Part shown: in pieces, positions 52,559-63,938 of the stretch
Layout of the letters: each line of letters begins with the position of its first letter
How positions within the stretch are numbered: position 1 is the stretch's first letter
From: Burkholderia sp. Ax-1724
GTDB lineage: Bacteria > Pseudomonadota > Gammaproteobacteria > Burkholderiales > Burkholderiaceae
Reading direction: 5' to 3'
Length of the DNA stretch: 64,000 bases
NCBI RefSeq assembly: GCF_011752995.1
Contig: NZ_VWWL01000017.1
Location: 62,001 to 126,000 of the forward strand
The notes under the pieces: model-generated
Told to the model about the DNA's origin: nothing
What the model saw: only the letters and a program-made list of their open reading frames with translations
The model's database searches: none
Program-made: the position numbers and the translations under genes

Positions 52559-53629
52559 ATGCCGCGCCCCCTCTCAGCCACGATACATACCGCTGCTCTC
52601 GCCAATAATCTTGCCGTCGCCCGGCGTTATGCGTCGAAGTCCAAAATCTGGGCCGTCGTCAAGGCAAACGCGTACGGACATGGCCTCGCACGCGTGTTTC
52701 CGGGCTTGCGCGCAACGGACGGCTTTGGGTTGCTGGACCTCGAAGAAGCGGTGAAGTTGCGTGAATTGGGCTGGGCGGGCCCCATTCTTTTGCTCGAAGG
52801 CTTTTTCCGACCGACCGATATCGACGTGATCGACCGCTACAGCCTGACCACCGCGCTGCATTCGGACGAACAGTTGCGCATGCTCGAAATGGCGCGCCTG
52901 TCCAAACCGGTCAACATCCAGTTGAAGATGAACACCGGCATGAACCGGCTCGGCTACACGGTCGAGAAATTCCGTGCCGCATGGGAGCGCGCGCGCGCCT
53001 GCCAGGGCGTCGGCCAGATCACGCTGATGACCCATTTCTCCGACGCCGACGCCGAGCGCGGCATCGCGCATCAGATGGCAGCGTTCGAGCGCGGCGCGCA
53101 AGGCATTGCCGGCGCGCGCAGCCTCGCGAATTCGGCGGCCACGCTCTGGCATCCGGAAGCGCATTTCGACTGGGTGCGCCCCGGCATCATCCTGTACGGC
53201 GCGTCGCCCTCGGGCGTGACGGCCGCGATCGAGAGCACCGGCCTGCAGCCTGCGATGACGCTCGCCTCGGAACTGATCGCCGTGCAGACGTTGAGCGCGG
53301 GCAATTCGGTCGGCTACGGTTCGACGTTTACCGCGCGCGGCGCCATGCGTATCGGCGTGGTCGCGTGCGGTTACGCGGACGGCTATCCGCGCGTCGCGCC
53401 GGAAGGCACGCCGGTGATCGTCGACGGCGTGCGCACGCGGATCGTCGGGCGCGTCTCGATGGACATGCTGACGGTCGACCTCACGCCGGTGCCGACCGCC
53501 AACATTGGCTCGCGCGTCGAGCTGTGGGGCACCGCCTTGCCGATCGACGACGTCGCGCAGGCCTGCGGCACGATCGGCTACGAGCTCATGTGCGCGGTCG
53601 CGCAGCGTGTGCCGGTCCGTGCGGAGTAA
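52559..53629 (+). CDS. alr: Alanine racemase
   Basis: A 356-residue PLP enzyme that makes D-alanine for peptidoglycan. K35 in WAVVKANAYGHG is the Schiff-base lysine. NTGMNRLGY, LANSAAT, VGYGSTFTA (catalytic Tyr loop) and VGRVSMDMLTVDLT follow. ATG 52559 is preferred because it gives the standard N-terminus; a GTG 21 bases earlier is also open. It ends 3 bp before radA. Confidence 0.95.
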   Translation: MPRPLSATIHTAALANNLAVARRYASKSKIWAVVKANAYGHGLARVFPGLRATDGFGLLDLEEAVKLRELGWAGPILLLEGFFRPTDIDVIDRYSLTTALHSDEQLRMLEMARLSKPVNIQLKMNTGMNRLGYTVEKFRAAWERARACQGVGQITLMTHFSDADAERGIAHQMAAFERGAQGIAGARSLANSAATLWHPEAHFDWVRPGIILYGASPSGVTAAIESTGLQPAMTLASELIAVQTLSAGNSVGYGSTFTARGAMRIGVVACGYADGYPRVAPEGTPVIVDGVRTRIVGRVSMDMLTVDLTPVPTANIGSRVELWGTALPIDDVAQACGTIGYELMCAVAQRVPVRAE

Positions 53630-53632
53630 CGC

Positions 53633-55009
53633 GTGGCGAAAGCAAAGACGTTGTACATCTGTAGCGAGTGCGGCGGGCAATCGCCGAAGTGGTCGGGCCA
53701 ATGCCCGTCGTGTCAGGCGTGGAACACGCTCGTCGAATCGGTGGCCGAGGGGCCGGCCACGCATCGTTTCCAGTCGCTCGCGAAGAGCACGCCGGTGCGC
53801 CGTCTCGCGGACATCGAAGCATCCGACGTGCCGCGCTTCACGACCGGCGTCAGCGAATTCGACCGCGTGCTCGGCGGCGGTCTCGTGCCGGGCGGCGTGG
53901 TGCTGATCGGCGGCGATCCGGGCATCGGCAAATCGACGCTGCTGCTGCAAGCGCTCGCGGAAATCGCCGCGCACAAACGCGCACTGTATATCAGCGGCGA
54001 AGAGTCCGGCGCGCAGATCGCGTTGCGCGCGCAACGGCTCTCGCTGCTCGAACCGGGTTCGACCGCGAGCGAGCTGCAACTGCTCGCGGAAATCCAGCTC
54101 GAAAAGATTCAGGCGACGATCGCCGAGCAGCGTCCCGACGTCGCCGTGATCGACTCGATCCAGACCGTCTATTCGGATGCCTTGGCATCGGCACCGGGCT
54201 CGGTCGCGCAGGTGCGCGAATGCGCGGCGCAACTGACGCGCATCGCCAAGCAGTCGGGCACGACGATCATCATGGTCGGCCACGTGACCAAGGAAGGCGC
54301 GCTCGCGGGCCCGCGCGTGCTCGAACATATCGTCGATACGGTGCTGTACTTCGAGGGCGACACGCACTCGTCGTATCGCCTCGTGCGCGCGATCAAGAAC
54401 CGCTTCGGCGCGGTCAACGAACTCGGCGTGTTCGCGATGACCGAGCGCGGCTTGCGCGGCGTCGCGAATCCGTCGGCGTTGTTCCTGTCGCAGCACGAGC
54501 AGTCGGTGCCGGGCTCGTGCGTGCTGGTCACGCAGGAAGGCACGCGGCCGCTGCTGGTCGAGGTGCAGGCGCTCGTCGATGCGGCTAACGCGCCGAATCC
54601 GCGGCGTCTCGCGGTCGGCCTCGAGCAGAACCGTCTCGCGATGCTGCTCGCGGTGCTGCACCGGCATGCGGGCATCGCCTGTTTCGATCAGGACGTGTTC
54701 CTCAACGCGGTGGGCGGCGTGAAGATCACCGAGCCCGCCGCCGACCTCGCGGTGCTGCTCGCGATCCATTCGTCGATGCGCAACAAGCCGCTGCCGAAGG
54801 GGCTCGTCGTGTTCGGCGAAGTGGGCCTCGCCGGTGAGATCCGGCCGTCGCCGCGCGGCCAGGAGCGTCTGAAGGAAGCGGCCAAGCTCGGTTTCTCGGT
54901 CGCGGTGATACCGAAGGCCAACGCGCCGAAACAGCCGATCGAAGGCTTACAGGTCGTTGCGGTCGAACGGATCGAACAGGCCATCGATCGGGTCCGCACG
55001 CTCGAATAA
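53633..55009 (+). CDS. radA: DNA repair protein RadA
   Basis: A 458-residue RecA-like branch-migration helicase starting at GTG. The zinc motif has C10, C13, C24 and C27 (CSECG, CPSC). Walker A is GGDPGIGKST, Walker B VAVIDSIQTVYS. The KNRFG motif is in RAIKNRFGAVNELG, and the Lon-like C-terminal domain ends the protein. It follows alr by 3 bp, as in other Burkholderiales. Confidence 0.96.
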   Translation: MAKAKTLYICSECGGQSPKWSGQCPSCQAWNTLVESVAEGPATHRFQSLAKSTPVRRLADIEASDVPRFTTGVSEFDRVLGGGLVPGGVVLIGGDPGIGKSTLLLQALAEIAAHKRALYISGEESGAQIALRAQRLSLLEPGSTASELQLLAEIQLEKIQATIAEQRPDVAVIDSIQTVYSDALASAPGSVAQVRECAAQLTRIAKQSGTTIIMVGHVTKEGALAGPRVLEHIVDTVLYFEGDTHSSYRLVRAIKNRFGAVNELGVFAMTERGLRGVANPSALFLSQHEQSVPGSCVLVTQEGTRPLLVEVQALVDAANAPNPRRLAVGLEQNRLAMLLAVLHRHAGIACFDQDVFLNAVGGVKITEPAADLAVLLAIHSSMRNKPLPKGLVVFGEVGLAGEIRPSPRGQERLKEAAKLGFSVAVIPKANAPKQPIEGLQVVAVERIEQAIDRVRTLE

Positions 55010-55163
55010 ACAGGGACTTGCGGCGCGCGGGCGCCGTGGGTGCGCCTTGCATGCCGTAATGCACGGTAAATATCTCGTTCCTGGCTGTAACCTGGCCGCC
55101 ACGCCTTTTTTCTAAGCTGTAAGGGTCTATGTCTCTTCTGATGCCCGAAAAAAGGATCGCGCT

Positions 55164-55442
55164 TTGAAACAGTCACATGAAACCGCAGCAGAGCGTTCTA
55201 TCCAGGTGCGTGGTTGCCGGGTCTCCGCACCGATTCACCAGCCTTGGGGCGGCGCCTGCCGGATCGTCGAATGGATCGACACGGCGGGGCAGATATCGCG
55301 GCGGGTGGTGGCCGAGGACGTGACGCCCGCCGAGGTGCGCGCCACGATCAGCCGCCATGTGGAAGGCCGCAAGCATCTGCTGTACGACGACGAGAAGTCG
55401 CCGCGTCAGACGCTGCCGAGACAGACGGTGGTGCGGCGTTGA
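55164..55442 (+). CDS. DUF2866 family small protein
   Basis: A 92-residue protein. QVRGCRVSAPIHQPWGGACRIVEWIDTAG is the recognisable DUF2866 core, a family of Burkholderiales proteins with no known role. The frame starts just upstream of radA's downstream spacer and stands alone between radA and a convergent CoA transferase. Confidence 0.75.
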   Translation: MKQSHETAAERSIQVRGCRVSAPIHQPWGGACRIVEWIDTAGQISRRVVAEDVTPAEVRATISRHVEGRKHLLYDDEKSPRQTLPRQTVVRR

Positions 55443-55548
55443 GCGTGGGGTCTGCACGCCTCTTTTGCACGTTTGTATTTCAAGCTTGTTTTCCGCGCCT
55501 TGCCTGATGCGTTTGTTCTCGTCATGCGACGGCCGCCGAGGTCCATCG

Positions 55549-55580
55549 TATTGCGGTATTGCGGTATTGCGGTATTGCGC
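55549..55580. repeat. 8-bp tandem repeat (TATTGCGG) x4
   Basis: Three perfect units and one with a final C (TATTGCGC). It is intergenic, between the convergent DUF2866 and CoA-transferase genes. Confidence 0.9.
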
Positions 55581-55639
55581 GAGGCCGCGCATTTGATTCT
55601 CGTGGAATCCGTCGCGCAGCCGCCGTGGCGGCATCCGCG

Positions 55640-56758
55640 CTAACCCGCGAAGTTCTCCCCATCGCTGTCGTTCAGGCCATCGCTTGCCGCCGCATACGCC
55701 TGCGGATCGAACAGCGGATGCCGCGCGGCCTCGGCCGCCGTCAACACCGGCGACACGCAGCAGTCGAGCGCTTCGAGCGACTGCATCCATTCCGCTAGCG
55801 TGCGCGTGCCGATCACGGCGCCCAGTTCCTCTGTGAGCGCAAGCGCATCCGGACCACCGATCGCCTGACCCAGACTCCAGTGACGCGTCGCCCATTCGGG
55901 CCGGTCGAGCGCCATGCACAGCGTTTCCCAGAACTTCAGTTCGAGCGCGCCGACCGCGAGCCAGCGGCCATCGCGTGTGCGATACAGGTTGTAGCAGGGC
56001 ACGCCGCCGTTGAGCAGGCCGGCGCCGGCGGCGGGCGCCGCGCCCTCGTTGGCGAGCGAGACTTGCGCGATGACGTTGTGCGCATACGAAGCGTGCGTCA
56101 TCGAGACATCGACGAAGCGGCCTTCGCCGCCGCGCGCCACCTGCCAGAGCGCGGCGAGAATCTGCGTGACGGCGGCGAGTGCGCCGCCGAGCAGGTCGGC
56201 GATCTGGAAGTTGGGCAGGATCGGCGTGCCGTCGCGCGCGGCGAGCTGATCGAGCACGCCCGCATAGCTGATGTAATTCAGATCGTGGCCGGCGTGCTGC
56301 GCGAACGGACCGCTCGCGCCATAGCCGCTGATCGCGCAATAGACGAGCCGCGGATTCGCCGCGCGCAGCGTCTCGTAGCCGAGGCCGAGACGCTCCATCA
56401 CGCCGGGCCGGAAGCTCTCGATCAGCACGTCCGCGTCGGCCGCGAGGGCGCGCAGCACATGGCGCCCCGCCTCCGATTTGAGGTCGAGGCGCGTTTCGCG
56501 CTTGCCGCGATTGACCATCCGGTAGAACGCGCCGGGCCGTCCCGCGACGCGGTCAGCCGACGATTGCAGCATCGTGCGGGTCGGGTCGCCCGCGCCGGGC
56601 GCTTCGATTTTCAGCACGTCGGCGCCGAGTTCGGCGAGCCGCAGCGCGGCCACCGGGCCGGGCAGCAGACGCGTGAGGTCGAGCACGCGCAGTCCTTGCA
56701 GCGCCGGGGCCGCCGCCGATGTGGACGATAAGGTGGACGATGAGGTTGCGAATGACAA
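55640..56758 (-). CDS. CaiB/BaiF CoA-transferase family (alpha-methylacyl-CoA racemase-like)
   Basis: A 372-residue class III CoA transferase fold. LRVLDLTRLLPGPVAALRLAELGADVLKIEAP opens the protein. SGYGASGPFAQHAGHDLNYISYAGVLD has the His-Asp pair typical of alpha-methylacyl-CoA racemases. VDVSMTHASYAHN and LDCCVSPVLTAAEA follow. Racemase activity is favoured over transferase by the GHDLNY motif, but this is inference. The first ~18 residues are Ser/Thr-rich. Confidence 0.88.
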   Translation of the reverse strand: MSFATSSSTLSSTSAAAPALQGLRVLDLTRLLPGPVAALRLAELGADVLKIEAPGAGDPTRTMLQSSADRVAGRPGAFYRMVNRGKRETRLDLKSEAGRHVLRALAADADVLIESFRPGVMERLGLGYETLRAANPRLVYCAISGYGASGPFAQHAGHDLNYISYAGVLDQLAARDGTPILPNFQIADLLGGALAAVTQILAALWQVARGGEGRFVDVSMTHASYAHNVIAQVSLANEGAAPAAGAGLLNGGVPCYNLYRTRDGRWLAVGALELKFWETLCMALDRPEWATRHWSLGQAIGGPDALALTEELGAVIGTRTLAEWMQSLEALDCCVSPVLTAAEAARHPLFDPQAYAAASDGLNDSDGENFAG

Positions 56759-56803
56759 GGCCAGGCTCCCATCGATGCCGGCGCGGCCCGGCGCTGCGTG
56801 CCG

Positions 56804-58762
<1,959 letters not shown>

Positions 58763-59042
58763 GACGTGGCCGGCTGAAGAAAACCGCTATTTTAGACTGC
58801 CCCGCGTGGCACCGGGCGCATGGCCGCGACGATTCGCGGCGGCGGGGCTTGCCAATGGGGCTCGCCTCGTGCCGCGGTGTGCCGCCGGGCGGCGGCCGCG
58901 TATCGCTGTGCGTTGCCGCGTATTGCCGCGCCGCCTCGCGCGGTTCGTCTCGTGTCATGCGCGGCGCAGCCGGCATCGGCCATCCGGCCGACTGTATTCG
59001 CGTGTCTTTTGGCATAGACTGACGGCTTTCACGGGAGAGCAC

Positions 59043-59522
59043 ATGACATCGATCTATTCGTTTTCGGCGCGCACGCTCGGCGGTGAGGAAGCGAGTCTCG
59101 CGACGTATGAGGGTAAGGTTCTGCTGATCGTCAACACCGCGAGCGAGTGCGGCTTCACGCCGCAATACGCGGGCCTGCAGAAGCTCTACGACACCTACGC
59201 GGCACGCGGGCTCGCGGTGCTCGGCTTCCCCTGCAACCAGTTCGGCAAGCAGGAGCCGGGCGATGCCGCGCAGATCGGCAGCTTCTGCGAGAAGAACTAC
59301 AGCGTGACGTTCCCGATGTTCGACAAGATCGAGGTGAACGGCGCCAACGCGCATCCGCTGTTCCGCTATCTGACCGGCGAAGCGCCCGGGCTGCTTGGCC
59401 TCGAGGCGATCAAGTGGAATTTCACGAAGTTTCTGATCGGCCGCGACGGCAACGTCGTGAAGCGCTATGCGCCGCTGACCAAGCCCGAGACGATGACCGA
59501 GGATATCGAAGCGCTGCTGTGA
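59043..59522 (+). CDS. Glutathione peroxidase (Cys type)
   Basis: A 159-residue thiol peroxidase. C36 in VNTASECGFTPQY is the peroxidatic Cys, with Gln in FPCNQFGKQEPG and Trp in IKWNFTKFLIGRDG completing the site. GGGAGA precedes the ATG by six bases. It removes hydroperoxides, probably with thioredoxin or glutathione as reductant. Confidence 0.94.
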   Translation: MTSIYSFSARTLGGEEASLATYEGKVLLIVNTASECGFTPQYAGLQKLYDTYAARGLAVLGFPCNQFGKQEPGDAAQIGSFCEKNYSVTFPMFDKIEVNGANAHPLFRYLTGEAPGLLGLEAIKWNFTKFLIGRDGNVVKRYAPLTKPETMTEDIEALL

Positions 59523-59545
59523 GCGTGCCGTCGCGCGCTGAGGGT

Positions 59546-59618
59546 TTGATTTGCGGTTTGATTCGCGGCTCGATTGGCTACTTGATTCGCTGCTCGATTC
59601 GCTGCTCGATTCGCGCGG
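59546..59618. repeat. Degenerate 12-bp tandem repeat (TGCTCGATTCGC)
   Basis: GATTCGCTGCTC-type units, the clearest copies being CTGCTCGATTCG repeated twice at about 59590-59613, with more degenerate units before. The tract lies between the convergent peroxidase and cardiolipin synthase genes. Confidence 0.75.
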
Positions 59619-59644
59619 CTTGAGCGTCGCTGGGCACGAGAGGG

Positions 59645-61135
59645 CTACAGGATCGGCGAAAAGAGTCGCGCCACGTGCATCAGCATGCGCCGCAGCGGGC
59701 CGGCCTGACGGTACTCGCTGCGATCGATTTCGCGCGACTCGGCGAAGTCGTCGAGCAGCATCGTTTCGACTTCGAGCGCGAAGCCGCGGTCCACGGTCAG
59801 CACCATGATCTCGAAGTTGAGGCGAAACGAGCGGTTGTCGAGATTGGCGCTGCCGATCGCGGCGGCCGCGCTGTCGATCAGCACGACCTTCTGATGCAGG
59901 AAGCCGGGCTGATAGCGGAAGATGCGGATGCCCGCGCGCAGCGAGTCGTACGCGTACAGCTTCGAGGCGGCGAACACGACGAGATGATCGCGCCGGCTCG
60001 GAATCAGGATGCGCACGTCGACGCCGCGCAGCACCGCGAGCCGCAGTGCGGAGAACACCGCTTCGTCGGGCACGAGATAGGGCGTCGTGATCCAGATCCG
60101 CTCGCGCGCCGCGTTGATCGCCTCGACGAAAAAGAGCGAACAGGTTTCCTGCTTGTCGGCGGGGCCGCTCGGCATCACGAGGCAGTGCATGCCGCTCGCG
60201 GCGGAGTCGGTGTCAGGGGCCGGCTGGTTCGGGGCGTCGCTTGATACGGCGGCGGGCACGCCGGCCGGCACGTCGAAATCGGGCAGTTGCTGCGTGGCCC
60301 AATACCAGTCCTCGATAAAGACGAACTGGATGCTCGCGACCGCCGGGCCGCGCACCTCGATGTGCGTATCGCGCCACGGCGAGAGCGGCGGTTTCGCGCC
60401 GAGGTATTCGACGCCGACGTTATGACCGCCGACAAACGCGCGCTCGCCGTCCACCGACACGATCTTGCGGTGATTGCGGAAGTTCAGTTGCAGCCGGTTG
60501 ACGAAGCGGCGATTCGTCGCGAACGGATGCACCTCGACGCCGGCCGCGCGCAGCGCCGCGATGTAGCGATGCGGCAGATCGAAGCTGCCGATGCTGTCGT
60601 ACAGGAAATAGACGCGCACGCCTTGTTGCGCCTTCGCGATCAGCGCGTCCTTGAGCATGTCGCCGAGCGCGTCGTCGCGCACGATGAAGAATTGCACGAT
60701 CACGTAGCGGCGCGCGTTTTCGATCGCCGTGAAGATCGCCTCGAAGGTCGCCGTGCCGTTGACGAGCGTGCGTACGCTGTTGCCCGGCAGAAACGGCATG
60801 CCGCCCAGACGCGTGAGCGACTGCACGAGCCGCGCGCCGAGTTGCTGCGTCGGCACGCCCGCCGACGACGACTGCGAGTCCCATATCCGCGGATGCGCGC
60901 GCGTGCGCAGCAGTTCGTTCTCGACGCGGCGCGCGTCCGCGTAGCCGGCGAACTTGCTGCGGCCGAGAAACAGGTAGGGGATGAGCGTCAGATACGGCAT
61001 CGCGACCAGCGACACGGCCCACGCAATCGCGCCTTGCGAGGTGCGCGTGTGGAGAATCGCATGGCAGGCCGCGATGATGCCGAGAATATGGGCAAGGGCA
61101 ACCAGCGGGCCGACGTGAAGCAGGTCGAATTGCAT
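59645..61135 (-). CDS. cls: Cardiolipin synthase (phospholipase D family)
   Basis: A 496-residue inner-membrane enzyme that joins two phosphatidylglycerol molecules. Two N-terminal helices (VALAHILGIIAACHAI and AVSLVAMPYLTLIPYLFLG) anchor it. The HKD motifs are H222-K224-D229 in HRKIVSVDG and H414-K416-D421 in HQKVVLIDS, followed by GSANLDNRSF. The length and architecture match ClsA-type enzymes. Confidence 0.94.
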   Translation of the reverse strand: MQFDLLHVGPLVALAHILGIIAACHAILHTRTSQGAIAWAVSLVAMPYLTLIPYLFLGRSKFAGYADARRVENELLRTRAHPRIWDSQSSSAGVPTQQLGARLVQSLTRLGGMPFLPGNSVRTLVNGTATFEAIFTAIENARRYVIVQFFIVRDDALGDMLKDALIAKAQQGVRVYFLYDSIGSFDLPHRYIAALRAAGVEVHPFATNRRFVNRLQLNFRNHRKIVSVDGERAFVGGHNVGVEYLGAKPPLSPWRDTHIEVRGPAVASIQFVFIEDWYWATQQLPDFDVPAGVPAAVSSDAPNQPAPDTDSAASGMHCLVMPSGPADKQETCSLFFVEAINAARERIWITTPYLVPDEAVFSALRLAVLRGVDVRILIPSRRDHLVVFAASKLYAYDSLRAGIRIFRYQPGFLHQKVVLIDSAAAAIGSANLDNRSFRLNFEIMVLTVDRGFALEVETMLLDDFAESREIDRSEYRQAGPLRRMLMHVARLFSPIL

Positions 61136-61360
61136 AAGCTCGCGAATAGTGGGCGAAGCGCTGCGTTTCAGGGCGCGGGAGTGGGTAGCGAGCCCGCTCC
61201 GTGATATGCCGCGAATAGGCCGGGCAACGCTTTCAGGCCGGCGTGCCGCGCCATGCGGCGCACCGTGGCGGCAAACCGTTGCCAGCTTGCCTGAAAACCC
61301 CGCATGAAACCAGGCTCGGGGCGAGGCTCCGAGCGATGCCAGGCCGACATCATGTCAGGC

Positions 61361-62245
61361 TCAGACCGGCAAGTCGCAGGCCTGGATCAGGAACACGTTG
61401 TCGTCGCCGGCGCTGGTCGGCAGCCATACGAGATCGAGCCCGCCGAATGCCGCCTCGACGTGCTCGCGCTCATTGCCGATCTCGACCACGAGCACGCCGT
61501 CGTCGGTCAGCCAGTGGCGTGCCTCGGCGATGATCCGGCGCACGATGTCCATGCCGTCCGCGCCGCCCGCGAGCGCCATTTCTGGCTCGTGCCTGTACTC
61601 GGCGGGCAGCGCTTGCATCGAGGTGGCGTTCACGTACGGCGGGTTGCTGATGATCACATCGTAGCGGCGCTCGGCGAGCGGCGCGTACAGATCGCCTTCG
61701 AACAGCGCGATGCGCTCGTCGAGGTGGTAGTCCGCCACATTGCGCCTCGCGACTTCGAGCGCGGGCGCGGACAGGTCGACCGCATCGACGTCGGCGTTCG
61801 GAAACGCGTGCGCGGCGAGAATCGCGAGGCAGCCGGAGCCGGTGCACAGTTCGAGCACCGCGCCGACCTGCTCGGGGTCTTCCACGTACGGTTGCAGGCC
61901 GTCCTGCAGCAGCTCGCCGATGAACGAGCGCGGCACGATCACGCGCTCGTCGACGTGGAAGCGATAGCCGTGCATCCACGCTTCCTGCGTGATGTAGGCG
62001 GCCGGCACGCGTTCGGCGGCGCGCCGCTCGATCACCTTGAGCAGCGCGTCGATTTCGGCCGTGGTCAGACGTGCATCGAGGAACGGATCGAGCAGATCGA
62101 GCGGCAGATGCAGCGTGTGCAGCACCAGATAAGCGGCTTCGTCGTAGGCATTGGCCGAGCCGTGGCCGAACGACAGTTTGGCCTCGTTAAAGCGCGACAC
62201 CGCGTAGCGCAGCAGGTCGCGAACGGTGGAAAACGGCAGCGTCAT
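61361..62245 (-). CDS. prmB: 50S ribosomal protein L3 N5-glutamine methyltransferase
   Basis: A 294-residue SAM methyltransferase. VLELCTGSGCLAILAAHAFP is the SAM-binding strand-loop and NPPY at 201-204 the Gln-binding motif. AYITQEAWMHGYRFHVDERVIVPRSFI is typical of PrmB and separates it from PrmC. It ends 13 bp before dapE's stop and shares the same strand. Confidence 0.94.
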   Translation of the reverse strand: MTLPFSTVRDLLRYAVSRFNEAKLSFGHGSANAYDEAAYLVLHTLHLPLDLLDPFLDARLTTAEIDALLKVIERRAAERVPAAYITQEAWMHGYRFHVDERVIVPRSFIGELLQDGLQPYVEDPEQVGAVLELCTGSGCLAILAAHAFPNADVDAVDLSAPALEVARRNVADYHLDERIALFEGDLYAPLAERRYDVIISNPPYVNATSMQALPAEYRHEPEMALAGGADGMDIVRRIIAEARHWLTDDGVLVVEIGNEREHVEAAFGGLDLVWLPTSAGDDNVFLIQACDLPV

Positions 62246-62258
62246 CGTAGGTCCCTCG

Positions 62259-63398
62259 TTACGCGATCAGTTGTTCGAGCACGCGGCGATACACGTTCTT
62301 CAGCGGCTCGATATGGGCGAGTTCGATATGTTCGTCGATCTTGTGGATGCTCGCGTTGAGCGGCCCGAACTCGATCACCTGCTTGCAGATACGCGCGATG
62401 AAGCGGCCGTCCGAGGTGCCGCCGGTGGTCGAGAGCTCGGGGTCCACGCCGGTTTCGTCCTTGATCGCCTGCGCGAGCGCGTTCGACAGATCGCCGCGCG
62501 GCGTGAGGAACGGCAGGCCGCTCACGGTCCAGTGCAGATCGTAGTCGAGGTCGTGTTTGTCGAGAATCGCATGCACGCGTTGTTGCAGTCCCTCGACGGT
62601 GCTGGCGGTCGAGAAGCGGAAGTTGAACATCACGTCCGCATGGCCGGGAATCACGTTGGTCGCACCGGCGCCGCTGTGGACGTTCGAGACCTGCCAGGTG
62701 GTCGGCGGGAAGTATTCGTTGCCCTCGTCCCAGTGCTCGGCGACGAGTTCGGCAAGCGCGGGCGCGAGCAGATGCACGGGGTTTTTCGCCAGATGCGGAT
62801 AGGCGATATGACCTTGCACGCCCTTGACGACGAGCTTGCCCGACATCGAGCCGCGTCGGCCGTTCTTGACCGTGTCGCCGAAACGCACGCTCGACGTCGG
62901 CTCGCCGACGATGCAGTAGTCCATGCGCTCGCCGCGTTCCTGCAGCGCTTCGACCACCTTGACGGTGCCGTCGGTGGCGGGGCCTTCCTCGTCGCTTGTG
63001 ATGAGGAAGGCGATCGAGCCGCGGTGTGCAGGATGCGCCGCGACGAATTCCTCGCTCGCGACCACGAAGCCCGCGATCGACGCTTTCATGTCCGCCGCGC
63101 CGCGGCCGTACAGCTTGCCGTCGCGCTGGGTCGGCTCGAACGGCGCCGAGTGCCACTGTTCGAGCGGGCCGGTCGGCACGACGTCGGTATGGCCGGCGAA
63201 CGCGAGCAGCTTGCCCCCGCTGCCGTCGACGCCGCGCTTGACGGCCCACAGGTTGGTCACGCCGTTGGATTCGATCGTCTCGTGCTCGAAGCCGAGCGCG
63301 GCGAGGCGCTCGATCAGAAGACGCTGGCAATGCTGGTCGTCGGGCGTGACGGAAGCGCGGGCGATCAGTTGTTCGGTAAGGGCGAGGGTGCCGGACAT
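62259..63398 (-). CDS. dapE: Succinyl-diaminopimelate desuccinylase
   Basis: A 379-residue M20 metallohydrolase of lysine and diaminopimelate synthesis. H70 and D72 in FAGHTDVVPTG and D103 in GRGAADMKAS bind zinc; E137 in ITSDEEGPA is the catalytic base and E138 the next ligand. GGTSDGRFIA is the other signature. The ATG at 63398 (MSGTLALTEQL) is the family start. It lies between prmB and a Spx/ArsC-like gene, with a terminator upstream. Confidence 0.95.
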   Translation of the reverse strand: MSGTLALTEQLIARASVTPDDQHCQRLLIERLAALGFEHETIESNGVTNLWAVKRGVDGSGGKLLAFAGHTDVVPTGPLEQWHSAPFEPTQRDGKLYGRGAADMKASIAGFVVASEEFVAAHPAHRGSIAFLITSDEEGPATDGTVKVVEALQERGERMDYCIVGEPTSSVRFGDTVKNGRRGSMSGKLVVKGVQGHIAYPHLAKNPVHLLAPALAELVAEHWDEGNEYFPPTTWQVSNVHSGAGATNVIPGHADVMFNFRFSTASTVEGLQQRVHAILDKHDLDYDLHWTVSGLPFLTPRGDLSNALAQAIKDETGVDPELSTTGGTSDGRFIARICKQVIEFGPLNASIHKIDEHIELAHIEPLKNVYRRVLEQLIA

Positions 63399-63425
63399 GG
63401 ATTCAGTGCAAACCACTTTGAAATG

Positions 63426-63463
63426 AAAAAATGCCGGCTGGCGGTGTTTCACCGCAGCCGGCA
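63426..63463 (-). terminator. Rho-independent terminator between the Spx-like gene and dapE
   Basis: On the minus strand GCCGGCTGCGGTG pairs with CACCGCCAGCCGGC, followed by ATTTTTTC. It would end transcripts coming from dapD and the Spx-like gene, so dapE needs its own promoter or readthrough. Confidence 0.85.
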
Positions 63464-63572
63464 ACAGCCTTGGAACGACGCGGCGCGCGGCCGCGCGTTC
63501 GACTACCGGGTGCCCGGTTGTGCCTGGACATGGCGCGTGAGCCTCGGGTAGCCGAGGCAAGCGCCAGCACAT

Positions 63573-63938
63573 TCAGGCAAACAGCGCCGCGTAGTCGTCC
63601 GCCGAAAAGCCGAGCGATTTCACGCGCCCGTTGACGACGAGCACGGGCCGCTTGATGACCGACGGCTTGTGGATCATCAAGGTAATGGCGCCCGGCTGCG
63701 TTTCCGCAGCCGCCTTCATGTCGTCGGACAGGCCGCGCCACGTCGTGCCGCGGCGGTTCAGCAGCGCGTCGAGCTTGACGTCCTTGAGCCAGTCCTGCAC
63801 GAGCGGCTCGGTGACGCCGGCCTTCTTGAAGTCGTGAAACTCGAACTCGACGCCGTGCTCTTCGAGCCACACGCGCGCTTTCTTCACGGTGTCGCAGTTC
63901 GGAATGCCGTAGACGACGGTTTTGTTGCCGCGCGCCAT
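63573..63938 (-). CDS. Spx/MgsR/YffB-type arsenate-reductase-like protein
   Basis: A 121-residue thioredoxin-fold protein of the ArsC/Spx family. GIPNCDTVKKARVWL has the single redox Cys near residue 15. KPSVIKRPVLVVNGRVKSLGF is the family's Arg-containing C-terminal motif. Lacking a second Cys and the arsenate-specific set, it is YffB-like, possibly a glutathione-dependent thiol reductase. The ATG overlaps the dapD stop by one base (TGATG). Confidence 0.88.
   Translation of the reverse strand: MARGNKTVVYGIPNCDTVKKARVWLEEHGVEFEFHDFKKAGVTEPLVQDWLKDVKLDALLNRRGTTWRGLSDDMKAAAETQPGAITLMIHKPSVIKRPVLVVNGRVKSLGFSADDYAALFA

Noticed and set aside
59043..59522. Selenocysteine glutathione peroxidase
   Set aside because: The active-site codon is TGC (Cys), not TGA, so no recoding is needed.
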